A DNA stretch of 64,000 nucleotides. Source: Avimuribaculum sp964395975 (GTDB lineage Bacteria > Bacteroidota > Bacteroidia > Bacteroidales > Muribaculaceae). The notes beneath the pieces were generated by a model that was not told the DNA's origin, searched no databases, and saw only the letters and a program-made list of their open reading frames with translations. Numbering within the stretch: the first letter of the stretch is position 1; each line of letters opens with the position of its first letter. The stretch spans positions 1 through 64,000 of the forward strand of contig CAYNBZ010000002.1 of NCBI GenBank assembly GCA_964395975.1, read 5' to 3'. Shown here piece by piece: positions 25,780 through 35,930 of this stretch. The translations under genes and the position numbers were made by a program.

Positions 25780-27462
25780 ATGAATAAGTTATTGTTCAAA
25801 GCAGGTGTAATATTACTGGTATTGCCATTTGTTACGAGCTGTAATGATTTTCTCGATAAAGAAGTGGTTGGCAATATAAATGCCGAAGAATATTATAAGA
25901 CTACTTATCAATTGCAATCGGCACTGGACGCAGTTTATGACATATTGCAGTCGGATGATTTCAATGATAGTGATTGGAGGTTTGGTGATGCAACTGCTGA
26001 TGATGTAAAAGGCTCGGATGAAAGTACATCAACCGAAATGGGACAATTGGTGAATTTTAGGTTTAACACGTCAAATACACTTATACTCACTCGTTGGCAA
26101 GTCAACTATAGAGGGGTACATCGTGCAAATGAAGTGATTGCCAATGCACATAAAGTTGAATTGACCACAACCCAATATTCGGATTATCAGACTGTTCGTT
26201 ATATTTTGGGACAGGCAAAGTTTTTGCGGGCATTGTTTTATTTCAATTTAGTAAAAACTTTTGGTGGCGTACCTATACGTCCTGAAGTTGAAAATGTTGA
26301 TAGCTTGGTTATAGCTCGAAGTTCAAGAGAAGAATGTTTTGCTTATATAGAAAAAGACCTTAGAGAAGCTGCCATCATGCTCCCTGCAAGATTTAACGGA
26401 ACCGAATGCGGCAAGGCCGGTTGTGGAGCTGCAGTGGCTCTGTTAATGAAGGTTCTTATATACCAAGCAACGCCCGGAGTTCAATCAGAGAAATGGGAAG
26501 AGATAGTTACACTCGGACAATATTTCATTGAAGGGGCAACAATGACTTATGGCGAAATACTAAAATTCGATGAGTCGGAAGGCGAGGACTGGGAAACTTT
26601 GCGTGAAAGATTATGGTTTAAACCTCAAGCCGAAAACGGTTCTACCGATCCTTATGAAACACCCCAAGATGCGTTACCTCAATTGAGCAACATATATTCT
26701 CTTGCCTATACCGATTATTACGGTACATCCATTTCTTATATAGACCAATGGTTTCAAAGCGGTGAATTTTGTAGTGGTTCGATATTTGAAATTGTTTTTA
26801 AAGAATCTGGTGACGGAACCTCAGGGGATACTAATGAGGGATGTTCAGTATATGATGAGATGTATTCTACATCACCGGTTATCTATTCCACTTCTGCAAT
26901 ATTGGAGGAGATATTTGGTACCGACACTCGCCGTCAATTTGTTCTTGGACATCAACAGTACACACCCGATAATTATTTGTGTCAATGTGGCTCAGGACGT
27001 TATGTTTCGCTGAAATGGTACACTCCTGTAAAGGAACAGCCTATGTATTCTGGAGATAATGGGAAGAATAGGCGGTTGCTTCGTTATGTGGATGTTGTCC
27101 TTATGTATGCCGAAGCATATAATGAATGCGGCGATGGAGCTGCAGCTCTTGAATGGCTGAATACGTGCAAGACTCAGGTAAATACGATTAATTCAAGTAC
27201 CGCATTGTATAATTCAGGAGGCTACGGTTATATACGTGACCAGATTTACAGCGAACGCCGCATGGAATTATGTTTTGAATGGGAACGTTTTTGGGATTTG
27301 GTCAGGCAGGGACGTGCTGCTACTGTCATTAAGGCATTTGGAGCATCACAGACCAATCGCCGTGGATATTATTTCACAGAGGGTGTAAATGAAATCTTCC
27401 CCATACCGCAAACCGAGGTTGATGTATCCAATGGCGTTGTTACTCAGAATCCAGGGTATTAA
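25780..27462 (+). CDS. SusD/RagB-family nutrient-uptake outer membrane lipoprotein
   Basis: This 560-residue lipoprotein forms the extracellular lid over SusC and binds the glycan. The lipobox is at PFVTSCNDFLDKE (Cys about 21). The N-terminal YPA-like NAEEYYKTTYQLQSALDAVYDIL, the tetratricopeptide helices (QAKFLRALFYFNLVKTFGGVPIRP, LMKVLIYQATP) and the C-terminal signatures (RRMELCFEWERFWDLVRQG, YYFTEGVNEIFPIPQTEV) are all classical SusD. It is intact and directly follows susC, as in nearly all PULs. Confidence 0.95.
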   Translation: MNKLLFKAGVILLVLPFVTSCNDFLDKEVVGNINAEEYYKTTYQLQSALDAVYDILQSDDFNDSDWRFGDATADDVKGSDESTSTEMGQLVNFRFNTSNTLILTRWQVNYRGVHRANEVIANAHKVELTTTQYSDYQTVRYILGQAKFLRALFYFNLVKTFGGVPIRPEVENVDSLVIARSSREECFAYIEKDLREAAIMLPARFNGTECGKAGCGAAVALLMKVLIYQATPGVQSEKWEEIVTLGQYFIEGATMTYGEILKFDESEGEDWETLRERLWFKPQAENGSTDPYETPQDALPQLSNIYSLAYTDYYGTSISYIDQWFQSGEFCSGSIFEIVFKESGDGTSGDTNEGCSVYDEMYSTSPVIYSTSAILEEIFGTDTRRQFVLGHQQYTPDNYLCQCGSGRYVSLKWYTPVKEQPMYSGDNGKNRRLLRYVDVVLMYAEAYNECGDGAAALEWLNTCKTQVNTINSSTALYNSGGYGYIRDQIYSERRMELCFEWERFWDLVRQGRAATVIKAFGASQTNRRGYYFTEGVNEIFPIPQTEVDVSNGVVTQNPGY

Positions 27463-27487
27463 TTAATCTAAAAAATTCAGTAGTGAA

Positions 27488-28465
27488 ATGAACAAGATTT
27501 CTAATGTATTATTAATATTGAGTTGCGTTCTGTCATTTATTGCTTGTGATAATGACGAACCAGCAACACCTATTGCTTCAATGTCAATAAACCAGCTGGA
27601 ATTTGAGATAAATGAGTCGATGATTATCGAATTCAATGGCTATGCCGATCAAATTTCTGTTTGGACTGGTGACGATTCGCATAATTATGAGCTTCGTGAT
27701 TCGGCTAATACCGGATTTGCTGTAAGTAGTGGAACTTTCACTTACTCTTATTCGGCTCCGGGTATATACAAGGTTGTCATGGTTGCTTCTACCTATAATG
27801 ATATGGCTATTGATATAAGGCGTGACACTTGTTCTTACATGGTTACGGTCATTGATAATCACACGGAAATTGAACAACTGTCATGTCCGCAAATATTGTA
27901 TGATGAAGTTTATGCCGAGGCAATGGATGATGTCGATTGGTTGATGCGTTTGCCGAGAAAAGTTGTTTATCGCACAGCTCAACCTTCAATATCCTTAACA
28001 CAAAGGTTACGTTTTTATCTCGGCTCTGATTCTACAGTTGTAAGAATCGATGGCGAGGTATATAGCTCGACAACAAGTTATGATTTGTCAGAAACAAAAG
28101 ATTTGCTTGTGACTTCTAATCTTGGGACAACTCGTAGTTATAAACTTTATACCATCCAATATCCTGAGTTTGAAACATTCGTAATAAATGGTGTTGAAGG
28201 AGAGTTGGTTAGGAATGCTTACGATTACCAATTGTTTGAAATGGATGTCGTTTTGCCTACCGGAACCGATGTGTCTGCCTTGATTCCGGAATTTACTACC
28301 ACAGATGCATCTGAAAAAGTTTATGTGGGGGATGATGAACAAATTTCGGGACAATCGGTTGTAGATTTCACAGACAGTATAACTTATCGTTTGGTGGCAT
28401 TTTCTCCGGAGAATTCTGATTATACTGCAGAAACTTATTTTACTATCAATATAACATATGAATAA
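27488..28465 (+). CDS. PUL surface lipoprotein in SusE/F position
   Basis: This 325-residue protein has a lipoprotein signal (SCVLSFIACDNDE, Cys about 20) with an acidic DNDE directly after the Cys, which in Bacteroidetes favours surface export of lipoproteins. The N-terminal domain (about 30-125) is PKD-like (FEINESMIIEFNGYAD, FTYSYSAPGIYKVVMVAS). The rest is beta-rich and may hold one or two further Ig-like domains, with a late segment (LPTGTDVSALIPEFTT) resembling domains that follow SusD in many PULs. The position 26 bases after susD suggests a surface glycan-binding protein. No enzyme motif is seen, and the glycan target is unknown. Confidence 0.75.
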   Translation: MNKISNVLLILSCVLSFIACDNDEPATPIASMSINQLEFEINESMIIEFNGYADQISVWTGDDSHNYELRDSANTGFAVSSGTFTYSYSAPGIYKVVMVASTYNDMAIDIRRDTCSYMVTVIDNHTEIEQLSCPQILYDEVYAEAMDDVDWLMRLPRKVVYRTAQPSISLTQRLRFYLGSDSTVVRIDGEVYSSTTSYDLSETKDLLVTSNLGTTRSYKLYTIQYPEFETFVINGVEGELVRNAYDYQLFEMDVVLPTGTDVSALIPEFTTTDASEKVYVGDDEQISGQSVVDFTDSITYRLVAFSPENSDYTAETYFTINITYE

Positions 28466-28485
28466 TGGTTAAAAAATAATTTCTT

Positions 28486-28543
28486 GAATTGTCCGGCTAA
28501 GCACCGGAATAATCAGAGGCTTTTTGTGCGTGTCGGACAATTC
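28486..28543 (+). terminator. Hairpin between the surface lipoprotein and the propeller enzyme
   Basis: Arms 28486-28495 (GAATTGTCCG) and 28534-28543 (CGGACAATTC) are perfect complements, with a smaller GCAC/GTGC pairing inside. It ends just before the possible start codons of the next gene and may lower expression of the downstream genes relative to susCD. Confidence 0.45.
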
Positions 28544-28568
28544 TTTAATGATAAAAATATTCGGAATT

Positions 28569-30521
28569 ATGATAAAAAGATTATTATTTACAACGTTGTG
28601 CGCGACCTCACTTGTTGCATTGGCAGAAAAAACAGAACCGTATCAAGGCTCGCGTATATTTTGGGATTTAAACAGCAAAACTACGATTTTTTCATCGGGA
28701 ACGTATTCTCGAATGATAGAACTGCAAGATGGCCGGTTACTTGCTGTTGCCGAAGGCGGCGGAATAAAAATCTGTTTCAGTCGAACTAAAGGTTCTTCAT
28801 GGGGGGATGTGAGTACCATTGTCAGTAATCCTAATTTGGTTAATTATGCAGTTCCCGACTTGATTCAATTGTCGGATGGAACAATATTAATAGGATTTAA
28901 TCCGAGGCCTTCTGAGCCATATAGTGAAGAACGAAAATTCGGCATAAGGGTTGTAAGGAGTACGGACAATGGAGATACGTGGAGTGATCCGATATATATA
29001 TTTGATGCACAGAGCTATTCTGATGACGGCTGTTGGGAACCTGCTTTCCTTGAATTGCCATCTGGCGAGGTCCATTGTTATTTTGCTAATGAAAATGACT
29101 ATACGACATCTAATGAGCAATGCATCTCTGTGTGCAGGTCATTTGACAAGGGATTGACTTGGAGTGATCCGGAGAGAGTAAGTTTCCGTTCGGGATCGCG
29201 AGATGGTATGCCGGTACCGGTATTGCTTGACAATGGAGAGATAGTTGTGATTATAGAAGATAATGGGTGGCCCGGACGGGATAATTTTACGGCAACTACC
29301 GTTCGAACCACGTTAGAAGACAATTGGTCGAGTGGTTATGTCGATGCAGACAGCGATATGCGTGATATGATATTTGAAACGACTCCTGCTGTGGGCATAG
29401 CATCAGCAGCTCCATATCTTAGAGTTTTGGGAAATGGAGAAACAGTGGCTTCTTTTCAAGGCAATGAAGGGCGCAATACTACCGATTTGCAGTATTATGA
29501 CATGTTTGTTTTAGTTGGTGACAGTGAAGCTCGAAATTTTAAAGCACAAAGCCGGCCATTTTCACTTGACATGACTGAACATTCGATATGGAATTCACTT
29601 TCAGTTATTGAAGATACAGTGGTCGTTGCAATTGGGTCGATAGGAACTCCGTATGGCTCAGATAAAATCCAGATGATAAAGGGATATCCTAAAACTGCAT
29701 TTTATGCTGCATATTGTGATAATATAACAATAGATGGTGTATCTTCGACGGAAGAACAGTGGACAGACAACAGTGCGCGTCAAATTGTAATGGGAAATAC
29801 GACTGGTAATATGAGTACAATAGATTTTGCTTATGATGAGGAAAATCTTTATATGACTGCCAGGATTATTGACCGTACGCTTATTAACACCGGATCGGAT
29901 AATGACGGTTTATGTATCATGATTGATGCTGACGACGTATGTGGTACTACGCCCGAAGAAGGAATGTATGCAATATTCTTTGATACCAATGGTAGTGTAA
30001 AATTGCGAGATTGTGGTGACGGAAGGTGGAATGATTATGAGACTGTAACTGAAATTGAATATGCAATTAATATACAATCATTTTACTATGATATAGAGGC
30101 TGCAATTCCTTGGAGTCTACTTGGAAAAACGGCTGTCCCATCAAATCGTATGGCTATTGCTATAGAAGTTACTGATAAACAGACCATAACACTTACTAAA
30201 GATGTAATTCCCGATGTGGACAATAGTGCATCATGGACTTGGATGGAATTTAAGCTGTTGGACAAAACCGCAAGTGGAGTTTCGATGGTGAAAAATGATG
30301 AAGATGATACAATAGTCAAAGTGGGGAATGATGTCATAGAGGTCATGTCGACGAAGGATGTAAATAATATCTTATTATACACGTTTGATGGCCGAAATAT
30401 AGGTATGTGGTCTAATTGTGGACAGTATTATCAAATACCTCTACAATTTAGACATGGTGGAGGAATCCTGTTGTTACGCTTCAGCGATGGTCGAACAATG
30501 AGTAAAAAGATTATTTATTAA
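28569..30521 (+). CDS. GH93/sialidase-like beta-propeller enzyme with CBM9-like and C-terminal sorting-like domains
   Basis: With the ATG at 28569 the product is 650 residues and starts with a clean signal peptide (MIKRLLFTTLCATSLVALA). Earlier in-frame starts (28524, 28548) would add residues before it. Residues about 30-390 form a sialidase-superfamily propeller with Asp-boxes (RSTDNGDTW, RSFDKGLTW). The CWEPAFLELPSGEVHCYFANEND and RDGMPVPVLLDNGEIVVIIED segments resemble GH93 exo-1,5-alpha-L-arabinanases, where a WEP glutamate is catalytic. A CBM9/DOMON-like domain follows (about 395-560; FAYDEENLYMTARIIDRTL). The final 70 residues (ILLYTFDGRNIG, GILLLRFSDGRTMSKKIIY) look like a T9SS-type sorting domain. 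GH33 sialidase is the alternative; the usual RIP arginine motif is not evident. Confidence 0.7.
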   Translation: MIKRLLFTTLCATSLVALAEKTEPYQGSRIFWDLNSKTTIFSSGTYSRMIELQDGRLLAVAEGGGIKICFSRTKGSSWGDVSTIVSNPNLVNYAVPDLIQLSDGTILIGFNPRPSEPYSEERKFGIRVVRSTDNGDTWSDPIYIFDAQSYSDDGCWEPAFLELPSGEVHCYFANENDYTTSNEQCISVCRSFDKGLTWSDPERVSFRSGSRDGMPVPVLLDNGEIVVIIEDNGWPGRDNFTATTVRTTLEDNWSSGYVDADSDMRDMIFETTPAVGIASAAPYLRVLGNGETVASFQGNEGRNTTDLQYYDMFVLVGDSEARNFKAQSRPFSLDMTEHSIWNSLSVIEDTVVVAIGSIGTPYGSDKIQMIKGYPKTAFYAAYCDNITIDGVSSTEEQWTDNSARQIVMGNTTGNMSTIDFAYDEENLYMTARIIDRTLINTGSDNDGLCIMIDADDVCGTTPEEGMYAIFFDTNGSVKLRDCGDGRWNDYETVTEIEYAINIQSFYYDIEAAIPWSLLGKTAVPSNRMAIAIEVTDKQTITLTKDVIPDVDNSASWTWMEFKLLDKTASGVSMVKNDEDDTIVKVGNDVIEVMSTKDVNNILLYTFDGRNIGMWSNCGQYYQIPLQFRHGGGILLLRFSDGRTMSKKIIY

Positions 30522-30539
30522 AAAAGGGGTTAAGTTAAT

Positions 30540-33500
30540 ATGTTTGGATATAATAATCACCGTTTGATATTAGCAATATTGACTTTTTCGATAATGTTTA
30601 ACTTGCCGGTGTATTCTGCTAATTATCGGTTTGTGCATATAACGAGCAAAGACGGATTGCCTCATCAACAAATTTCGGCACTTGAAAATGACAAGTATGG
30701 GAAACTTTGGATAGGAACTCGTAACGGGCTTGCCGTATATGACGGTTACAGCATGGTGAATTATTATAACAAATTAGAAGACCCTCATTCGTTGAATCAT
30801 AATTCTATAGAATCGTTGTATTGTGACAGCAAGGGGCGTATGTGGGTGGGTACGTATTATGGAATAAGTGTGTATCGTCCGGTAACGGACGATTTCAAGA
30901 GTTATGAATTTCCTAATAATGAAGTGTCATCAATTGTAGAGAACAGCCGAGGACAGATAATATGTGGTGGATCAAATCTGTGTGTATACGATGAAGTTAC
31001 TGATAAGTTTGAGCCTTTACCGCACGAAGATTTCGGATATATAATTTCATTGGCAGTTGATGATGAGGACAGGCTGTTTGTGGCAACGAACAAGTCGATT
31101 TATTATTTTGATTCTTCTTTTCAAAAAACAACGCAGATTAAGAAAGAGTATTTTGGAAATTTCTTAACCGGAGCCGATGGAATTATTCCTATGATGTTCG
31201 ATTCAGAAGGACGATTATGGATTGGCAGGAATGGCAAGGGTGTAATGAGTATCAATATGGATTCGGGGCATGTGAAGATATATGACAGTCCAGAACTTTC
31301 GGATTATACGGTAAGAGTGATTTCGGAAGACATGCAACATAACATATGGCTTGGTGCGGAGCAGGGTGTTGCTATTATAAAACCGGATGGAACGATAAGC
31401 ATAATGCAACAAAATTTCATAGATAAAAATGAGTTGAATGACAATGCTGTGTACGACATACTTTGTGATGCAAATGGCAATGTATGGATAGGTACTTATT
31501 TTGGAGGTATAAATGCGTTGCTCAAAAGGAATGAACAATTTAACTGGGTAATGGCTGGATATGATTCTACGAGCCTGTATGGTAAGGCCGTTCGTGAGAT
31601 TATTGAGCCGAAGGAAGGGTTATTGTGGATTGCCACTGAAGACGGTGGGCTTAATATATATGATACAGAGAAAGGAGAAATAAGTCGGTTTGATAAAATT
31701 CCTGATTTGGGGTATAACGTGCATTGTCTGCACTATGATTCGGTGGCAGGGCAATTATGGATAGGTACATTCCTTAAAGGTCTGTTCAGGTATTCACAAA
31801 ACGGACAATGGGAAAGATATTTGTCAATAGAATCGGGGCTTGATTCTGATGCAATTTTTGCTATAGATCAGCAGACCGATGGCAGAATATGGGTGGGAAC
31901 TACTCAAGGATTAAGATATTATAACAAAGGTGATGACGTGTTTGAAAAAATTGGACATCCTGTGCTTGATGTTGATTTTTGTTATTGTTTATTGGTTGAT
32001 GATAAAGACAATTTATGGGTAGGGACCCGTAACAATGGTGTATTTTGTGTAAAGTCTCAAACTGGTGAGGTTTGTGGCTGGTCGGCTCGTACACATGGGT
32101 CGTTGTTGACCGATGATTATATTACATGTCTTTATCAAGATAGCAGTGGTAAGATATGGGTAGGGACAAATAATGATGGTATAAGGTATATAGATACAGA
32201 CGATTTCGAACTAAAATCATTGGGTGGTGATATGTCATTGAGAAACAACACCGTGTGCAGTATCATAGAAGACAATGCAGGTTGTTTGTGGATTTCTACG
32301 AGCCAAGGCTTGTTTCAATTTTATTCCGAACATAATGCTTTTAAGCATTATACGATAAAAGATGGCTTACCGGTAAATCAATTTAACTTTTCATCATCTA
32401 TAGAGACCGGTAATGGTTTGTTGTATTTTGGGAGTGTGGACGGATTGGTATTTTTCGATCCGAAAAGTCTCTATGTGAATAATGAACCGTTTGAAGTGCA
32501 TTTATGGAGACTTATTATTAACAATCAAGTTGTTACTAATGCAACACCTGAATCTCCGCTGTCAACTTTACTTGATGATACAGAAGAGATAATGCTATCG
32601 TTCGATCAATCACGTTTGTTCACTATCGAGTACGGGACAGTGTCAGTAGGCAGCATAAACAGAATCTTATATCAGGTAAGATTGGATGGTGTTGACGAGA
32701 ATTGGCGTAATGTTGGTGAAACAAGGCAGTTTATGGCTTTTGATCTATCTCCCGGTGATTATATGTTGCACGTTAGGGCTAATAATTCGAATTCAGGTTG
32801 GGATGATGTTCCCATAAAAAGCATTGGTATTAAAGTGGGGAAACCTTTTTATCTGTCAGCATGGGCATATGTAGTGTATGCTGTAATATTTATGGCCATG
32901 ATGTATTTGTATTATAGATTTATGGTGGAGAGGATAAAAGTTAAGGATAGTATCATGTTTGCTAATATGGAAAAAGAAAAATCCGAGGAATTGATTCGAG
33001 CAAAGATGGATTTCTTTACTGCGGTGTCGCATGAACTTAAGACTCCGTTATCGCTCATAAAGGCTCCGTTGAATTATATTGCAAGGCATCAGAAATTGAA
33101 CAAGGATTCGTCAAAACGTCTTGAAGTTGCAATAAAAAACACCGATAAGATGATTGGAATGATTAATGAACTCGTGCAATTTAATAAGGTTGAAAGTGGT
33201 GATTTGCAGTTTTTTATACAGCAAGGTAATCCTCTTGATTTTATAGAGAGTGCGGTAAGGCAATTTGAGGACAGTGCAAAGGAAAAAGGTGTTGACTTAT
33301 ATGTCAATTGTGAAAATAACGGAGAAGAAGTATGGTTTTCTCCATTGTATGTCGAACGGATTACCAATAATTTGGTTTCAAATGCTTTGAAGTTTACTCA
33401 TAGAGGTGGAAGAATTACTGTCAAAGCAGAAATTACTGAAAAAGACAATGGTTTCACATATCTCAGAATTAAAGTTGATGACACTGGCATAGGTATTGCA

Positions 33501-34592
33501 AAAGATGAATTGGACAATATTTTCATTAAATATTATCAGACCAAGCGCGGACATAATGTCAATAATCGTGGTTGGGGATTGGGACTTGCTCTTGTTAAAC
33601 GTTTTGCCGAGGTTCATAAAGGAAGCGTTTCTGTGGAGAGTGAAATCGGAAAAGGATCAACTTTTATCGTATTTTTGAATGTTACGGGTTCAGTTTTTCC
33701 ATCAGAATATAAGGTAGAGCATGATAAAACAATTGTTCAATTGGCTCAATATAAATTCGACACTCCTGTTGTCACTAACAATGAGGATGTTGCAGAAGAC
33801 AGTATAGAAAAAGAAATGCCGGCAGGCGATGATAAAGTGTCTATACTTATTGTTGAAGACAATGGGGAATTATTGAAATTTCTTGTCGATTATTTTTCAG
33901 CTTCTTTCAATGTATATACGGCCAAAGACGGGAAAGAGGCACTGAATATTGCCTGTAAATATCCTATTCAACTTGTGATTTCTGATGTCATGATGCCGGA
34001 GATGGATGGATATACGCTGTGTCATAGATTAAAGAATGATATTTCCACATCGCACATACTTGTTATCTTGCTTACGGCTAAAAATGACACTACCGATGTG
34101 CTTAAGGGGTATGAGTGTGGAGCTGAGGCCTATGTGCCTAAACCGTTTGATCCGGATATACTCGAATTGCAGGTAAAAAATATTTTAAGAATCAGGCAGC
34201 ATCAACAAGAACGTAATGTGAATGTAACCGCCGATAGTATAAAAGAAGATGATAAATTAAATAAGTTTGATAAAGATTTCATCAATCGCATAAAAGAAAT
34301 TGTAGAAAAAAATATCGACAATGATCAATTCTCGATAACCGACATAACCAGCAGCCTTGCCATCAGTCGCAGCCTGCTCCATGTGAAAATGAAAAGTTTG
34401 TTTAATATGTCGATGGGCGATTATATAAAGAAACGCCGTTTCGACCTCGCTTGCAAGTTGCTGAAAGAAGGGTATAATGTTTCGGAAACTGCCTATAAGA
34501 CTGGTTTTGCCGATCCAAACTATTTTTCCAAAGCATTTAAGAAAGAGTTTGGATTGACTCCTTCTGAATTTATCGGGAAAGGGTATGTATAA
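30540..34592 (+). CDS. Hybrid two-component system regulator (HTCS) of the PUL
   Basis: This 1350-residue single-chain sensor-regulator senses glycan fragments in the periplasm and activates PUL genes. Order: signal peptide (about 1-26), about 12-14 two-component propeller repeats (about 30-680; GKLWIGTRNGLAVYDG, NVWIGTYFGGINAL), a Y_Y_Y domain (about 690-775), a membrane helix (about 780-800, WAYVVYAVIFMAMMYLYYRF), HisKA with H831 (FFTAVSHELKTPLSLI), HATPase (DDTGIGIAKDEL, GWGLGLALVKRF), a receiver domain with the phosphate acceptor near D1149 (VISDVMMPEMDGY) and a C-terminal AraC-type helix-turn-helix (TGFADPNYFSKAFKKEFGLTPSEF). It is intact. Being inside the locus, between its enzyme genes, strongly suggests local control. 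Confidence 0.95.
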   Translation: MFGYNNHRLILAILTFSIMFNLPVYSANYRFVHITSKDGLPHQQISALENDKYGKLWIGTRNGLAVYDGYSMVNYYNKLEDPHSLNHNSIESLYCDSKGRMWVGTYYGISVYRPVTDDFKSYEFPNNEVSSIVENSRGQIICGGSNLCVYDEVTDKFEPLPHEDFGYIISLAVDDEDRLFVATNKSIYYFDSSFQKTTQIKKEYFGNFLTGADGIIPMMFDSEGRLWIGRNGKGVMSINMDSGHVKIYDSPELSDYTVRVISEDMQHNIWLGAEQGVAIIKPDGTISIMQQNFIDKNELNDNAVYDILCDANGNVWIGTYFGGINALLKRNEQFNWVMAGYDSTSLYGKAVREIIEPKEGLLWIATEDGGLNIYDTEKGEISRFDKIPDLGYNVHCLHYDSVAGQLWIGTFLKGLFRYSQNGQWERYLSIESGLDSDAIFAIDQQTDGRIWVGTTQGLRYYNKGDDVFEKIGHPVLDVDFCYCLLVDDKDNLWVGTRNNGVFCVKSQTGEVCGWSARTHGSLLTDDYITCLYQDSSGKIWVGTNNDGIRYIDTDDFELKSLGGDMSLRNNTVCSIIEDNAGCLWISTSQGLFQFYSEHNAFKHYTIKDGLPVNQFNFSSSIETGNGLLYFGSVDGLVFFDPKSLYVNNEPFEVHLWRLIINNQVVTNATPESPLSTLLDDTEEIMLSFDQSRLFTIEYGTVSVGSINRILYQVRLDGVDENWRNVGETRQFMAFDLSPGDYMLHVRANNSNSGWDDVPIKSIGIKVGKPFYLSAWAYVVYAVIFMAMMYLYYRFMVERIKVKDSIMFANMEKEKSEELIRAKMDFFTAVSHELKTPLSLIKAPLNYIARHQKLNKDSSKRLEVAIKNTDKMIGMINELVQFNKVESGDLQFFIQQGNPLDFIESAVRQFEDSAKEKGVDLYVNCENNGEEVWFSPLYVERITNNLVSNALKFTHRGGRITVKAEITEKDNGFTYLRIKVDDTGIGIAKDELDNIFIKYYQTKRGHNVNNRGWGLGLALVKRFAEVHKGSVSVESEIGKGSTFIVFLNVTGSVFPSEYKVEHDKTIVQLAQYKFDTPVVTNNEDVAEDSIEKEMPAGDDKVSILIVEDNGELLKFLVDYFSASFNVYTAKDGKEALNIACKYPIQLVISDVMMPEMDGYTLCHRLKNDISTSHILVILLTAKNDTTDVLKGYECGAEAYVPKPFDPDILELQVKNILRIRQHQQERNVNVTADSIKEDDKLNKFDKDFINRIKEIVEKNIDNDQFSITDITSSLAISRSLLHVKMKSLFNMSMGDYIKKRRFDLACKLLKEGYNVSETAYKTGFADPNYFSKAFKKEFGLTPSEFIGKGYV

Positions 34593-34636
34593 TTCATGTA
34601 TTGATGTGTTTCGTTGTGTATATTTTTGTTTGATAT

Positions 34637-35674
34637 ATGATTTTCGCTAACTTGAGATTAAGTTCATCGTTATTTACAATTGCAACTACGTTGATTGTAA
34701 CTACTGCGTGTGTGTTTCATAAATCAACTGATTTGGAGACTGTAGCTGTTGATAAAATAGTATTTAACGATGGCGAAGAGATTTATTTCGCCGATCCTAC
34801 GATTTTTCCCGAGGGTGGTAAATATTATATGACAGGGACGCTTGGTAATAGTAGTTTAAAGGGTTTTGTAATGCTTGAATCAACCGACCTGAAAAATTGG
34901 ACTCCTGTAAATGGAGGAAGTCCGGTTCTGGGTAAGGTTTATGGTAATACCGGTTTTTGGGCACCGCAGATTTATAAGAATGGCACAAAGTATTATTTTT
35001 TCTATACAGCAAATGAGCAGGTTGCTGTGGCAAATTCATCAAATATTGTTGGACCTTATGTGCAGGATTCTGTTCGACCCATAGATGGCAGTGCAAAAAA
35101 TATCGACCCATTTCTGTTTAAGGATGATGATGGTAAATATTACTTATATCACGTGAGGTTTAATCGAGGTAATTATTTGTGGGTGGCAGAATTTGATATG
35201 GCTACAGGCAATATAGACAAGGCGACACTGAAACAATGCTTGGATTATACTGATAAATGGGAGAAAACCGATGATGGCAAGTGGGATCCAATAATGGAAG
35301 GTCCCACAGTGGTAAAACTTGACGGCAGTTATTATTTGTTATATTCGGCAAATCATTTCTTGAATCCTGATTATGCGATGGGCTATGCTACTTCAGCATC
35401 CCCGTTAGGCCCGTGGGTAAAACATGAAGGGAATCCCGTGATACATAGAAGCATAGTCGGAGAAAATGGCTCGGGGCATGGTGACTTCTTTTATGGATAT
35501 GATGGCAAGCCTTATTATGTATATCATGTGCATAATAATGATTCAATAGTCTCTCCTCGAAAGACACGAATTGTTCCATTGGTCTTAAATAAGAATGATA
35601 AAACGGAGTTGCTTGACATCTCAATCGATAGTGTAAATATTATAATTCCAAGGATTAATGGTAAACAACTATAA
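34637..35674 (+). CDS. Glycoside hydrolase family 43-like lipoprotein
   Basis: This 345-residue protein has a lipoprotein-type signal (ATTLIVTTACVFHKS, Cys25) and a five-bladed propeller of the GH43 type. The three expected carboxylates are visible: D53 (YFADPTIF, general base), D157 (NIDPFLF, pKa modulator) and E221 (IMEGPTV, general acid). GH43 enzymes remove alpha-L-arabinofuranose or beta-D-xylose units or cut arabinan; the subfamily cannot be fixed here. It starts 44 bases after the hybrid regulator gene and is likely in the same transcript. It supports an arabinose-containing substrate together with the GH93-like gene. Confidence 0.88.
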   Translation: MIFANLRLSSSLFTIATTLIVTTACVFHKSTDLETVAVDKIVFNDGEEIYFADPTIFPEGGKYYMTGTLGNSSLKGFVMLESTDLKNWTPVNGGSPVLGKVYGNTGFWAPQIYKNGTKYYFFYTANEQVAVANSSNIVGPYVQDSVRPIDGSAKNIDPFLFKDDDGKYYLYHVRFNRGNYLWVAEFDMATGNIDKATLKQCLDYTDKWEKTDDGKWDPIMEGPTVVKLDGSYYLLYSANHFLNPDYAMGYATSASPLGPWVKHEGNPVIHRSIVGENGSGHGDFFYGYDGKPYYVYHVHNNDSIVSPRKTRIVPLVLNKNDKTELLDISIDSVNIIIPRINGKQL

Positions 35675-35930
35675 AGAATAATTAATCTTTAATAAGAAAA
35701 ATGGATGCAATTGTGTTGGCTCGCTCTTCTCCTTGCCGTGTATAAAACATCGGTTTTGCATTTTCTTGCCATGTTACCTTTGCTTTAGATAAAATATTGT
35801 GAATCAAGTGTGATTAAAGACAATAGTGCTATGTTTTTTAAACAATTTTACTCACCACGAATTTTGTTCCATACTATTTTTGTATTGTGTGACACCGTGA
35901 ATAAGTGGATAAATAACATAAACTAAAAAC

